Source: Diogma glabrata (Eukaryota > Arthropoda > Insecta > Diptera > Cylindrotomidae). From it: a DNA stretch of 64,000 bases. Below the pieces are notes generated by a model that searched no databases, was not told the DNA's origin, and saw only the letters and a program-made list of their open reading frames with translations. Positions 52,532 through 63,758 of the stretch are shown in pieces. Location of the stretch: the NCBI GenBank assembly GCA_963693315.1, contig OY856187.1, forward strand, positions 45,780,235 to 45,844,234, in the 5' to 3' direction. Position 1 is the stretch's first letter. Each line of letters begins with the position of its first letter. The position numbers were made by a program, and so were the translations under genes.

Positions 52532-54419
52532 CAGAGAGTCAAAGTTTATTTGTATTGAACTTTTTTATTTATTGAGAAACAGAGATTGACGCAATTCTTA
52601 AGCAGCCCTCCCCCACCAATGATTCTTGGTGAGTTGTTCAAAATCTATTAAAATTTTTTTGCATAGCAAATATCTTCTCAAATCATCATAGTAACCGAGT
52701 GTTTGCCCACAAATATTGCAGGCAATGATATATCACAATTTAAATCTAGAGTTGGTTGAGTTTGATCGTGTAATGAAGCGCTGCTTCGTTGACTAACAGC
52801 GAAGTGGCATAGCAGGCCGCGTATATAGCGAGATTGTTTTAAAAGCCCCAAGCTAGCTTTAGTCCGTGGGAACGAGAAAGAAATCCTGCTACTGCAGCAC
52901 AAATAACTCTATAGTTCGCGTGAAACATGATAATAACGAATATGAGAAAACAGGCAAGTGGAACAGTTAGACTCTGGCGACCCCCTTATGCGACCGAACC
53001 GCGATCATCACGTCCAACCCCATAATTTTAATCCAGTTACACACTCGCACTCTTCATCCACTCCCACACATACACACCATCCATATCCCCATACACTCAC
53101 GTTTGCACCCGCACTCACAAACCTACATACCTACGCACCGCCATCCATGTCCCCATACACTCACGCATACGTATACACATACAGTCGTCTTTCATACCCA
53201 AACGCATCAGGAACTCTCCATTTGCGAGAATATTTAGCGAATGAATATCGTGGAGATAACAAATTATTGGTAAGAACAAGAAATGATCTATAATTGCCTT
53301 AGTTTAGATGTTTCGGAGTTATCCTTGTAATCCCATTGCTAAACTTTTATTATTATTTTATCGAAGACTACATTATTATGTTAGTTTTTATACCACGTTT
53401 TGTATGTAAGCATTAATTTTTGGACATCTTTTCATGATAAATATTGGCAGAGCTTCTCATAGATATTAACTGGAATAAATAAATATCTAATTTAGGGTAA
53501 CAATTAAAAGCGCGCAATATAACAACCCATTCAGTTTGAAGTGTAAAGTTAAAATAAAATTAATTGGATCTGTACCACTTATCTAAAATCGTTGTAATAA
53601 ATATTAAAGTTGTTCCTCACATCTCCCTGTTAATTTATAATGTTATCAAAACAATATGAAAGAGTTATTACTGTATTAGAAACGAAAAAGAACCCAAACA
53701 CAACAAAGCAAATGATATACCACTTCATAGATGGCCCAAACCAAATTACCCACACAAATGGTAATTCGAGGGTCATGCTTTTTATTGGTTAGATTACCGT
53801 GGTAAAACTATTGCAAAATAAAATTTGTATCAGCAAGTAAAGACACATCCGCACATCCACACATTCACGCACTCACACAGATTCACACCTATATATGTAA
53901 ATAAAAATGTGACTCACCCCATGCTTTGTACCAGCTCCCTCTTCTCAATCTCTGGACAATTAGCCGGTCATCCCGCAGGTATTACTGGAAAATCAATCAG
54001 AAGCAGCCGACTGGTGGTTACTAACACGAGTGATGTAGACGTCAGAACAGGTGCTGGAAGGTAAGGCGATGTAGTCGAATTAAGCCCGACTTAGGATGGA
54101 AATATCCGAACAAATGAAAGAATGGTAAAAATATGTTGATTTTATCCCAATTGAGTTGAACGGGTGTTGATCTTATCACCCTTAAATCAGCTATGGATCG
54201 ACAATTGACGTAATAAAAAAATCACTAGCTAAACTTCAATGGTTATTTCACTACTCTTGATGCAGTTGTCCGCTAATCCAGAACGCAACGGTTCCGTTAA
54301 CACGTCATACACGAAAACACCTCTCTTCTATATCCAGCACAACAAAAAAAAAATTTAAAACCAGTTTGGTTATATTAACCGTTTTATTGTTCCGTTCCTT
54401 TATATAAATAATTTGTGGT
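52532..54419. other. GC-richer, apparently low-copy region
   Basis: It lacks partners elsewhere in the window and is less AT-rich than its surroundings. 53040-53215 and 53840-53890 are CA-rich (CACACTCGCACTC, ACACATACACACC), reading His-Thr-Pro-rich in an open frame at 52958-53293. 53962-54061 looks like a possible exon. This is the best place in the window to look for unannotated transcripts or regulatory sequence. Confidence 0.4.
53962..54061 (+). other. Possible unassigned exon
   Basis: A pyrimidine-rich tract and CAATTAG precede 53962, and GTAAGG follows 54061. The 100 bases between are open in one frame (AGHPAGITGKSIRSSRLVVT, then Asn-Thr-Ser-Asp-Val) and have balanced composition. I do not recognise the product. 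It could equally be a chance pair of splice-like sites. Confidence 0.25.
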
Positions 54420-54490
54420 GATTAATGCTAACATACATAATTTACAGTTTTCTAATTTCGTTGGTTCATATTTACTTCACCACAATTTTA
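54420..54490 (+). repeat. One unit of a ~66-bp tandem repeat, left of element G copy 3
   Basis: CTAACATACATAATTTACAG then TTTCTAATTTCGTTGGTTCA resembles the units at 57470-57690 (CAACATCAATAATTTAAATT, TTTCTAAATTCTTTGGTTCA). The two places flank element G copy 3. Confidence 0.55.
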
Positions 54491-54616
54491 AATTGTGTGA
54501 AGTAATGCAATCTATCGTGAAAAAAAAAATCTTACATACCCCAAATTTTATTTTATCTTTTGTTTTGGACCATCCTCTATCTAAATAGCCAAAAAAAATT
54601 TTGGTGTACGTCTGTG

Positions 54617-57442
54617 TGTGCGTGGGTGGGTGGGTGGGTGGGTGGGTGGGTGGTTGGGTGGGTTTGGTGGGTGGGTGAGTTTTCTGCATAGGATCTTGAT
54701 GAAACTTTGGCAAATGATACAGGTTCACTTGAAAATGGAAGATCTGGATTCATTTCAAATTTGGACAAAATGGCGGGGGGTCTCCCGAACACCTCTAAGT
54801 TTGAATCTTGAATAACTTCTGATTCCGGGCTATGATCTTATTGAAACTTAGTATATAAGGTTTTAATACTGTTTCCAATATTTCTGCATACCAACTTCCG
54901 GTTTGTCACTTCCGGTTAAAAAGTTTTTTTTTTCAGGTGTTTATCACTACTGTAGCCTACAATTACCGATCGATTTTCATGAAACGTTGCGAAAAGCTTT
55001 TAAATAACATGAGAAAGATTTTATCAGCTTTTGGAGCACATTGGATAAAGGGTTGGGGGGTCCACCATACAACAGGTGGTTTTTTCCACAAAGTTTTTAT
55101 GTTTGTTGGGAGCATAAAACATTCATTCGTAAATGAATTTTGATGACACTTTGGAAAAAGACGCAAACATGTATGACAAAGAACTGATTAGTTTTTGAGC
55201 GATAGTGAACAAAGTGGTGGGGGGTCCCTGGAGCTCCTGTTTTTTTGAAAGCTCTATAACTTCTGTACCTGATAAGCGAATTGGATGAAACTTGGTACAT
55301 GAGTATGTAGTACGGTTTAAAATAGTTCTGCATCCCAACTTCCGGTTTTTCACTTCCGGTAAAAAAAATTTTTTGTACTTTTTTGAAGTTTTTTCAGTGT
55401 CTTTATGCACACTACAGCCTACAATAATGAAGTGATTATGATGAAACTTATGGAATAGGGTTCCAATTAGTGTGAAAAGATAATTATCATGTTTTGGGAC
55501 ACATTGATCAAAGTGGTGGGGGGTCTACCATACAAATGCTGACTTTTCACACTTTGTTTTTTAAGTTTGTTGGGAGCATACAGACTTCATTCATTAATTT
55601 ATTTTAATGACACTTTAGAAAAAGATGGTGACTTAAGTAACAAAGAACTGATTAGTTTTTGGATAATATTGGAATAAGTGGTGGGGGTCCTCCCGAGCAC
55701 CTGTTTAATGGGTCACACTTTTTTCAATGTTTGTTGGGAGCACACAGCATTCGTTCGTGAACGAATTTTGATGACACTTTGGAAAACGATGCAAACATGT
55801 ATGGCAAAGAACTGATTAGTTTTTGAGCGATAGTGAACAAAGTGGTGGGGGGTCCCTGGAGCACCTGTTTTTTTGAAAGCTCTATAACTTCTGTACCTGA
55901 TAAGCGAATTGGATGAAACTTGGTACATGAGTATGTAGTACGGTTTAAAATAGTTCTGCATCCCAAATTCCGGTTTTTCACTTCCGGTAAAAAAAATTTG
56001 TTTGTACTCTTTTGAAGTTTTGTCAGTGTCTTTTTGCACACTACAGCCTACAATAATGAAGTGATTATGATGAAACTTATGGAATAGGGTTCCAATTAGT
56101 GTAAGAAGATAATTATCATCTTGTAGGACACATTGATCAAAGTGGTGGGGGGTCTACCATACAACTGCTGACTTTTCACACTTTGTTTTTAAAGTTTGTT
56201 GGGAGCATACACACTTCATTCATTAATCAATTCTAATGACACTTTGGAAAAAGATGGAAACTTAAATGGCAAGGAACTGATTAGTTTTTGGACAATATTG
56301 GGATAAGTGGTACAGGGTCTCCCGAACACCTGTTTACTGTGTCATCATTTTTTCAATGTTTGTTGGGAGCACACAGCATTCGTTCGTGAACCAATTTTGA
56401 TGACACTTTGGAACAAGATGCAAACATGTATGGCAAAGAACTGATTAGTTTTTGAGCGATAGTGAACAAAGTGGTGGGGTGTCCCATACACCTGTTTTTT
56501 TTAAAGCTCAATAACATCTGTACCTGATAATCGAATTGGATGAAACTTTGTACATAAGCATTTAGTATGATTTACAAAAATTCTGCATCCCAACTTCCGG
56601 TTTTTTACTACCGGTAAAAAAATTTTTTTTTTAATTGTTGGCAGTTTTTTCAGTATCTTTATGCACACTACAGCCTACAATAATGAAGTGATTATGATAA
56701 AACTTATGGAAAGGTTTCAATTAGTGTAAGAAGATAATTATCATCTTTTGGGACACATTGATCAAAGTGGCGGGGGATCTACCATACAACTGCTGACTTT
56801 TCACACTTTGTTATTAAAGTTTGTTGGGAGCATACAGATTTCATTCATTAATCAATTTTAATGGCACTTTTAAAAAAGATAAAGACTTTATTGACAAAGA
56901 ATTGACTAGTTTTTGGACAATATTGGGATAAGTGGTGGGGTCCTCCCGAACACCTGTTTATTGTTTCAATGTTTGTTGGAAGCATACAACATTCGTTCGT
57001 TAAGTAATTTTGATTACACTTTGCAAAAAGATGCAAATAGGTATGGCAAGGAACTGATTAGTTTTTTTTAGCGATAGTGAACAAAGTGGTAGGGGTCCTC
57101 CAAGCACCTGTTATTTTGGAAGCTCAATAACTTCTGTACCTGATAATCGAGTTGGATGAAATTTGGTACATACACATTTAGTACGGTTTACAACAGTTCT
57201 GCATCCTAACTTCCGCTTTGTCACTTCCGATAAAAAATTTTTTACTTTTTCTCGTACAACAGAATTTATGTTTGTTGGGATACTACTGCCTGCTTTAATA
57301 TTTTTATTATTAGAACTACGAAGTCCATAATATTGGTTAGCTTTTAATTAAAGTATTTTATGGATATTAGCTCATTATATATCCAGAACACTACGTTTCC
57401 AGAGCTGTGGTGAAGTCAGCCTATGCATCAGCGTCGCAATAT
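54617..57442 (-). mobile_element. Element G, copy 3 (full structure)
   Basis: Inverse of copy 1 with the same block architecture. ACTTCCGG landmarks lie near 54894, 55338, 55965, 56592 and 57208 (spacings 444, 627, 627, 616 against 443, 629, 629, 615 in copy 1). It begins with a (GGGT)n tract at 54622-54675 and ends GCATCAGCGTCGCAATATT at 57442. There is no conserved open frame. Confidence 0.9.
54622..54675. repeat. (GGGT)n microsatellite at the edge of element G
   Basis: GTGGGTGGGTGGGTGGGTGG with minor variants. A short version occurs at the same edge of copy 2 (47818-47835). It appears to belong to the element rather than to the locus. Confidence 0.85.
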
Positions 57443-57469
57443 TTTTTTCTTGATTTATCACAGGTAATG

Positions 57470-57695
57470 CAAACATAAATAATTCAAATTTTTCTAAATT
57501 CTTTTCGGTTCATATTTTACTTAATGCCAACATCAATAATTTAAATTTTTCTAAATTCTTTGGTTCATAATTTTACTTAATGCAATTATCAATAATTTAA
57601 ATTTTTTCTAAATTCTTTGGTTCATATTTTACTTATTGCAAACAAAAATAATTTAAATTTTTCTAAATTCTTAGGTTCTTAATTTTCTTAATTTG
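57470..57695 (+). repeat. Tandem repeat, ~66-bp unit, about four copies
   Basis: The unit phrase AATAATTTAAATTTTTCTAA then ATTCTTTGGTTCATA recurs at about 57480, 57535, 57600 and 57660. A related single unit lies on the other side of element G copy 3. Confidence 0.8.
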
Positions 57696-60557
57696 ATCAC
57701 AGTTTTGCTTTATAATTAGAACTACCGATCATGTACATGCAAATCCGTTTTCTTTGTACGTAGTTTTCAACAAACAAATTTTTTTTTTTTTAAATAACCG
57801 TACAAAACAGAAATCTTGACCGTAATACGTGGATAAACGCAAATAAGTACTGTTAATTTATATTAAGTCTTAGGTTCTTATTATATTATTTGTGGTACAT
57901 GCAATCACGGTATCGGAACGTTTTTTTTTTATGACTATGTCACAAAGTTATATTTACTTTTATTTTAAAAAGAAACTTTTGTCCTTATCGACCTATTAGT
58001 TATTAAAACAAACTTTTTGGTTTTGTCTCTTTTTTTGTACAGAACACCAGATTTTAGGTCATCAAATTTACAGAATTTATATTTACCGTCTTAAGTTACC
58101 GTCCAGTAACTCGACCGGTGAAACAAAATGGTTCTAATGACAAGCACAAACAGAATTTTCTTTCTTTTATTTTTTTATCAATTTCTTTACTATATTTTCT
58201 AATCAAACTAACTATTTCGAACAATTTTTCACAAAACAGCGAACATGAACTTGCAAATATTTAATTCACACGCGAAAAAAAACAAAACGTCAGAAAAAAA
58301 TGCATATTCCAATCAGAATCGAATAATGAGACTCAACGCATGAGGCCATCTGGCGTCTAGTATTTATAGTAACAAAAATGGTAGCATTAGCTGGTAGCTT
58401 GTTTTAATAACTGAAAACCCACTAAGGAATCTGTACAACTAAATTGCATTAAAAAAATTGGAAAAGAATTATAAAAAAAATATTGATTACGAAATGATTG
58501 TAAGAATTATATATGAAAATAGCGCGATTATGTATTAATGATATTGCACAACTATTTTATGACAATTTTATAGCGATTAACGATTACAAATTGAATATAA
58601 GAAATTATATTGGGAAATATCACACAACTGTTTTATGACAATTCTCAAACGGAAACCATTGGAGATGACGATTACGGTCCGAGTACAAGAAACTATGTTT
58701 AAAGGAAAAACGAAAACAACTGTGAAAGCTTCTGCCAATGCAAACTCAATGCGTGTGGGAAAGTGGTTCGACTCTCATTTACAAAGTTTGAATTACACTT
58801 CATTACAATCGAAATAAATATTTTGGTGTTTTAAAAACTTTTTTTGAGTTAGAAAGATTAATGGATCAATGTTGCTCTAAAATCCAGAAACGGTAATCGT
58901 TGATGACCTCTGCAGAAGTCGTTTGATATTATTCACTAAATAAACGCACTTAAAAAATAAAATCTGCAAACAGAAGGCATATTCAATCAAGACCAATATT
59001 GCCTACAACTGCAAGAAGTTTATTTTTTATCTATTTTTATGAAATCAACTTTCTCTTCCCTCTTTTATCCCAATCCTTGCAAGAGTTTTCAACCATAAAG
59101 GTTGAGCTGAAGTAGATCAGTTTAGAAGATAGTCAATCAAAATTGCGGTAGTTAAAATTTTTAGGTAAATTTATTTGTATAACATCGACGAGCGCATATG
59201 CAAAAAAAAATGAAAATAGCTCAATAAATATATGGATAATCTATTGTTCTGTCGAAATTTAATAATATGCGATCATAACGGTGCACAACTTTCCATTTGG
59301 AACTTTAAATATACGGTCAAACAACTTAACTTTATAGAACAATTGATATCCGATCACGTCGGGGTCACCATGGTGGATATAACTTGCTCACTGGAATGTG
59401 ATAAAATATTTTAACTTAAATTACCACTGCCTTGCTGTGAAAAGATGTGAAACAGTTTACCAGTTTTTGGAGCGGAAAATGTTAAAAACAATTTAGTTAT
59501 CTCGTGACAATACAATTTTATACCTCTAACAAAATATGTTTGGGAAAACTGCTTTCCTTATCGTTTGGTAATCAATTTAATCAATTAAAACAACACTCCA
59601 AGCAAACACCAGTTGAAATCGCAATCGACTAAACTAATTCTTTATTCATAATTATAAAACAACGAAAAAACAACAAAACCATATAATTATTCCATCTTAA
59701 TTACTTTCAATATTAATTTCATTCATTAAAAAATCATCAAACCATCAAAAATATGTTAAAACAACACCGAATCTTAAAAGATCCATTTAAATTTCTTCAT
59801 AAATAATATTTCATCTAAAATTCCACAAACATCCGCTTTAGAATTTTCTTTAAAATTTCTTATAATAATAATAATAAAAACAACAACAGTTTTCAACTTG
59901 AACATAAAATATGATTTTTCATTTTTTGCTAAAGTCGTTCTTTTCATCACACAGCAAATAAAAAAATATTATATTCTATATTGAAAAGACCAAGACAAGA
60001 CATCTTAAAATAAATCTTCAAGAGAAAATTTTTTTCAAAGCAAAAAAAGAAATTTCTTATATTTTTCACTGTTAATTGACAATCACAAATAACATTCAAT
60101 TCAACATCAAATTTTCTTTACTTTATTCAAAGTTTCTTAAGTTTTTCTTTTCGTTTTTCAATTTTTTTTTTTCATTTGATATAATAAGATGTTCTGAGTC
60201 GAAGATAGTTCAAGTGATATGATAAATGTTTGAATAGATTGTTTGATGATGAGATATTGTATTCGTTGGTATAAACGAGTGTTTCAATTCGACGAAGCGT
60301 TAACGTATAATTAACATTATTGCTTTGGAAGAAGAAGTTTTTTGTTCTGTTGAGATTTAACATATCCTAATAAAGATGGTTTATCGATTTCAAATATGTA
60401 ACATAATTTTCATTAGGAATTGGCATTCATTGGTTACCAATTGATCAAAAAAATGGTTAAACAAGATATTCTTAGTAAATTATTGGACTGACTTATTTTC
60501 ATTAAAAAACTTAATGTACCTGTCTCCCTAATCCCATTTTTATTTTTATATTTGCAG
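57696..60557. other. Intron upstream of the Slit-like exon
   Basis: AT-rich and apparently free of recognisable transposons. Open frames at 58635-58817 and 59232-59414 have no motif. A branch-point-like CTAAT lies at 60528-60532 and a T-rich tract with TTTGCAG runs to 60557. Confidence 0.5.
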
Positions 60558-60629
60558 GCAACTAACCGATAACCAAATTCATACCATTGAAAAAGATGCC
60601 TTAATCGATCTCGGAGGGCTGGAAAGACT
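60558..60629 (+). CDS. sli: Slit exon encoding one leucine-rich repeat (partial gene)
   Basis: A 72-base exon bounded by ATATTTGCAG and GTAAGTAG. Both borders interrupt a codon after its second base, so the exon adds exactly 24 residues, one LRR. It reads (L)-QLTDNQIHTIEKDALIDLGG then Leu-Glu-Arg-Leu, fitting the LRR pattern LxLxxNxIxxIxxxAxxxLxxLxxL. From memory, Drosophila Slit has QLTDNQIHTIE at the same step and LERL at the end of the second LRR of its first LRR block, differing mainly in the middle; vertebrate SLIT genes use 72-base LRR exons of the same kind. Slit is a secreted ligand for Robo receptors that repels axons at the midline. The neighbouring LRR exons are not found in the window, so the flanking introns are at least 3.4 kb (3') and probably tens of kb (5'). 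Another secreted LRR protein is possible but less likely. Confidence 0.85.
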
Positions 60630-60870
60630 GTAAGTAGAATTATTTTAATTGACAACCGTTTTCAATACTCAATACTTTCAATTCCCATTTTTCTTTGAGC
60701 ATAATTTGCAAGTTCAGAAAAACACTAATTTTCTTATGCTAGAGCCACAGTTATGCTGTTATTTTCTAGATCTATTCTAAACAGTGGTCTTTAGTACATG
60801 ATTTGTCTCAATACAAACAATAATAGTTATTGGTTAGACATCAAGTTTAAGTTTAACAAAAGTTTCTTGT

Positions 60871-60979
60871 TTTTAACTCAATAAAACGGTTAACTCGTTC
60901 TTCACTAACCGTAAATATAATTCTTAATATTGTTTTAAACTAAAAGTTATATAAATAAGGTTCGGAACCGTAAACCAGA
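60871..60979 (+). repeat. Left arm of the palindrome around FB2
   Basis: TTTTAACTCAATAAAACGGT ... GGTTCGGAACCGTAAACCAGA is the reverse complement, with one small indel, of 63098-63201. FB2 sits exactly between the arms. Confidence 0.85.
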
Positions 60980-63097
60980 TAGGCGAGGAAATAAAGCACA
61001 AAAAAGGCCAAACCTAAGCAAATTGGCAGAGTAAGATGGATCGAGATGCGGTTTTTTGCATTCGATTCAGGAAGCCGTCAGGAAAGTTTGTGAACATAGC
61101 CACTTTTCGGCAAAAAACCTATGGAGTACCTAGGGGCCAATGCGGGTTATATACACCTCATCTCCTTGAACTTTCCATAAATTCAGCTCGAAATTGATCG
61201 AAGCTCGTTACTTAAGGGTTTTGGGGGTCGCTGAACACGAATATGATGTAGGCGATGACCCTCGGAGCACCTAGGGTCCAGGGCGGGTATGTCTAACTCA
61301 TCTCCTGGAATTTTATATTAGTTCAGCTAGAATTTGATCGAAGCTCGTTACTGGGGGGTTTTGAATATGATGTCTGCAATAACCTTCGGAGTACCTAGGG
61401 GCCAAAGCGGGTTATATACATCTCATCTCCTGGAACTTTCCATAAATACAGCTCGAAATTGATCGAAGCTCGTTACTCAGTCGTTTTTCGGGTCGCTGAA
61501 CACGAATGTGATGTCAGCGATAACCCTCGGAGTACCTATGGCTCAAGGCGGGTATGTTTAACTCATCTTCTGGAACTTTCCATAAATTCAGCTCAAAATT
61601 GATCGAGGTTTTTGGGGTCGCTGAACCCGAATATGACGTCGGTGATGACCCGAGTGGTACCTAGGGCCCTGGGTGGGTATGTCTCACTCATCTCCTGGAA
61701 CTTTCCAAAAATTCAGATCGAAATTGATCGAAGATCGTTACTCGGGGGTTTTTGGGGCCGCCGAACAAAAATATGATGTCTGCGATGACCTTCGGAGTAC
61801 CCTAGGGACCAGGGCGGGTTAAATACACCTCATCTCCTGGAACTTTCCATAAATACTGCTCGAAATTGGTCGACGCTCGTTACTCGGGGGTTTTTGGGGT
61901 CGCGCTGAAGACGAATATGATGTCGGTGATGACCCGTATGTCTAACTCATCACCTGGAACTTTCCATTAATAAAATAAAATAACATAATAAAAAATAAAA
62001 TAATCGATTAAATAAAATAATCGAGTTTTAATTGGGGAAATTTTCAGGATATGAGTTAAATATACCCGCCCTGTGACCCAGGTAATCCGAGGGTCATCGC
62101 CGACATGATATTCGTGTTCAGCCACCCCAAAAACCGCCGATTAACGAGCTTCGATCAATTTCGAGCTGTATTTATAGAAAGTTCCAGGATATGAGGTGTA
62201 TATAGCCTGCCCTGGCCCCTAGGTACTCCGAGGGTCATCGCAGACATCATATTCGTGTTCAGCGGCTCCAACCCTCCCCCCCCCCTAGTAACGAGCTTCG
62301 ATAAAGTTCAAGCGGAATTTATGGAAAGTTCCAGGATATGTGTTAGACATACCCGCCCTGGGCCCTAGGTACTCTGAGGGTCATTGCCGATATCATATTC
62401 GTGTTAAGCGTCCCCAAAAAAACCCAAGTAACGAGCTCGATTTCGAGTTGAACTTATGAAAAGTTCCAGGAGATGAGTTAGACATACCCGCCCTGGGCCC
62501 TAGGTACTCCGAGGGTCATCGACAACATCATATTTGTGTTCAGCGACCCCAAAACCCCCGAGTAACGAGCTTCGATCAATTTCGAGCTGTATTTATGGAA
62601 AGTTCCAGGATATGAGGTGTATATAACTCGCCCTGGCCCCTAGGTACTCTGAAGGTCATCGCAGACATCATATTCGTGTTCAGCGGCCCCAAAAACCAAC
62701 AGTAACAAGCTTTGAGCAATTTCTAGCTGAATTAATGCAAGGTTCCAGAAGATGAGCTAGACATACCCGCCCTGGGCCCTAGGAACTCCGAGGGTCATCG
62801 CCGACGCTAACATCGACGAGGACATCGCCATTGAATGCGTGTTCAGCGACCCCCAAAACCCCCGAGTAACGATCTTCGATCAATTTCGAGCTGAATTAAT
62901 GGAAAGTTCAAGGATATGAAGTGTCTATAACCCGCCTTGGTCCCTAGGTACTCCAGAAGTTTTTGCCGAAAAGTGGCTATGTTCACAAACTTTCCTGACG
63001 GCTTCGTGAATCGAATGCAAAAAACCGCATCTCGATCCATCTTGCTCTGCCAATTTGCTTAGGTTTGGCCTATTTTTGTGCTTTATTTCCTCGCCTA
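60980..63097. mobile_element. Foldback-type element FB2 (internally deleted relative to FB1)
   Basis: A 2.12 kb element with the same termini as FB1 (TAGGCGAGGAAATAAAGCAC and its inverse), the same outer phrase (GATGCGGTTTTTTGCATTCG) and the same ~140-base units: about six forward (61110-61970) and six to seven inverted (62040-62950). Its centre is only ~80 bases of AT-rich sequence (61965-62040), and the cysteine-rich protein tail of FB1 is absent. Part of the outer TIR (the segment with GCACCCGTGCAT in FB1) is also missing. It cannot move by itself. Confidence 0.88.
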
Positions 63098-63201
63098 TCT
63101 GGTTTACGGTTCTGAACCTTTTTTATATAACTTTTAGTTTAAAACAATATTAAGAATTATATTTACGGTTAGTGAAGAACGACCGTTTAATTGAGTTAAA
63201 A
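63098..63201 (-). repeat. Right arm of the palindrome around FB2
   Basis: TCTGGTTTACGGTTCTGAAC ... ACCGTTTAATTGAGTTAAAA mirrors 60871-60979. Confidence 0.85.
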
Positions 63202-63538
63202 TTTTAATGTGGATCTATTAGTTCGGGAAAAAAACATATTTCAAGAGTTTTTAGGACGATATGCGTAGTGCTGGTCAAGTTAATTAATTTTCATATAGTA
63301 ATAGAACATTTGAACGATACTATTCTCAATTTTCTTTGTTGGCAGCAAATCTCCGTAGCCACCTCAAAAAACAATTGTTTTGCTGTGTACGCTATAACTC
63401 CTCACTGAATCATCTGTAACAAAAAATTTAAATGCGTTTATTAGTTGAGATGTTTCTCGAAGTAACGCAGCTGAATTTTTTATCGGTTTTTTCATTCTCG
63501 GTAGTATGTTGAAAGTCAAAAACGCGGTGCTTAAAACA
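63202..63538. other. Non-coding DNA
   Basis: No gene or repeat recognised between the FB2 palindrome and the LTR candidate. Confidence 0.45.
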
Positions 63539-63661
63539 TGTTTTAATTAATTGAAACAACCACTGTCGAGTTAATTTAAAATTTATTTATCAAACAATTA
63601 AGTAAAACAACATTAACACTTATTGCACGATAAACTTAACTTTCTGATTTCAAATTACACA
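63539..63661 (-). repeat. Possible short LTR of a gypsy-type element
   Basis: On the minus strand the block starts TGTGTAATTTGAAATCAG and ends CAATTAATTAAAACA, so it has TG...CA ends, and it contains an AATAAA signal. The purine-rich GATAGGGATGAT lies just before it, as a polypurine tract should, and it follows the integrase tail by about 100 bases. Only one copy lies in the window, so the LTR identity is not proven, and 123 bases would be short. Confidence 0.35.
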
Positions 63662-63758
63662 ATCATCCCTATCGACCAGGTGATCGATTTTTTAAAGCCA
63701 AATTCTCCATCTCTTGCTTCTCTTTAATTATTTTTTCCATGGCACACAAATTTAAAAT

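Noticed and set aside
58635..58817. Open frame of 60 residues upstream of the Slit-like exon.
   Set aside because: No LRR or other motif, no plausible splice sites at its borders, and composition like random AT-rich DNA.
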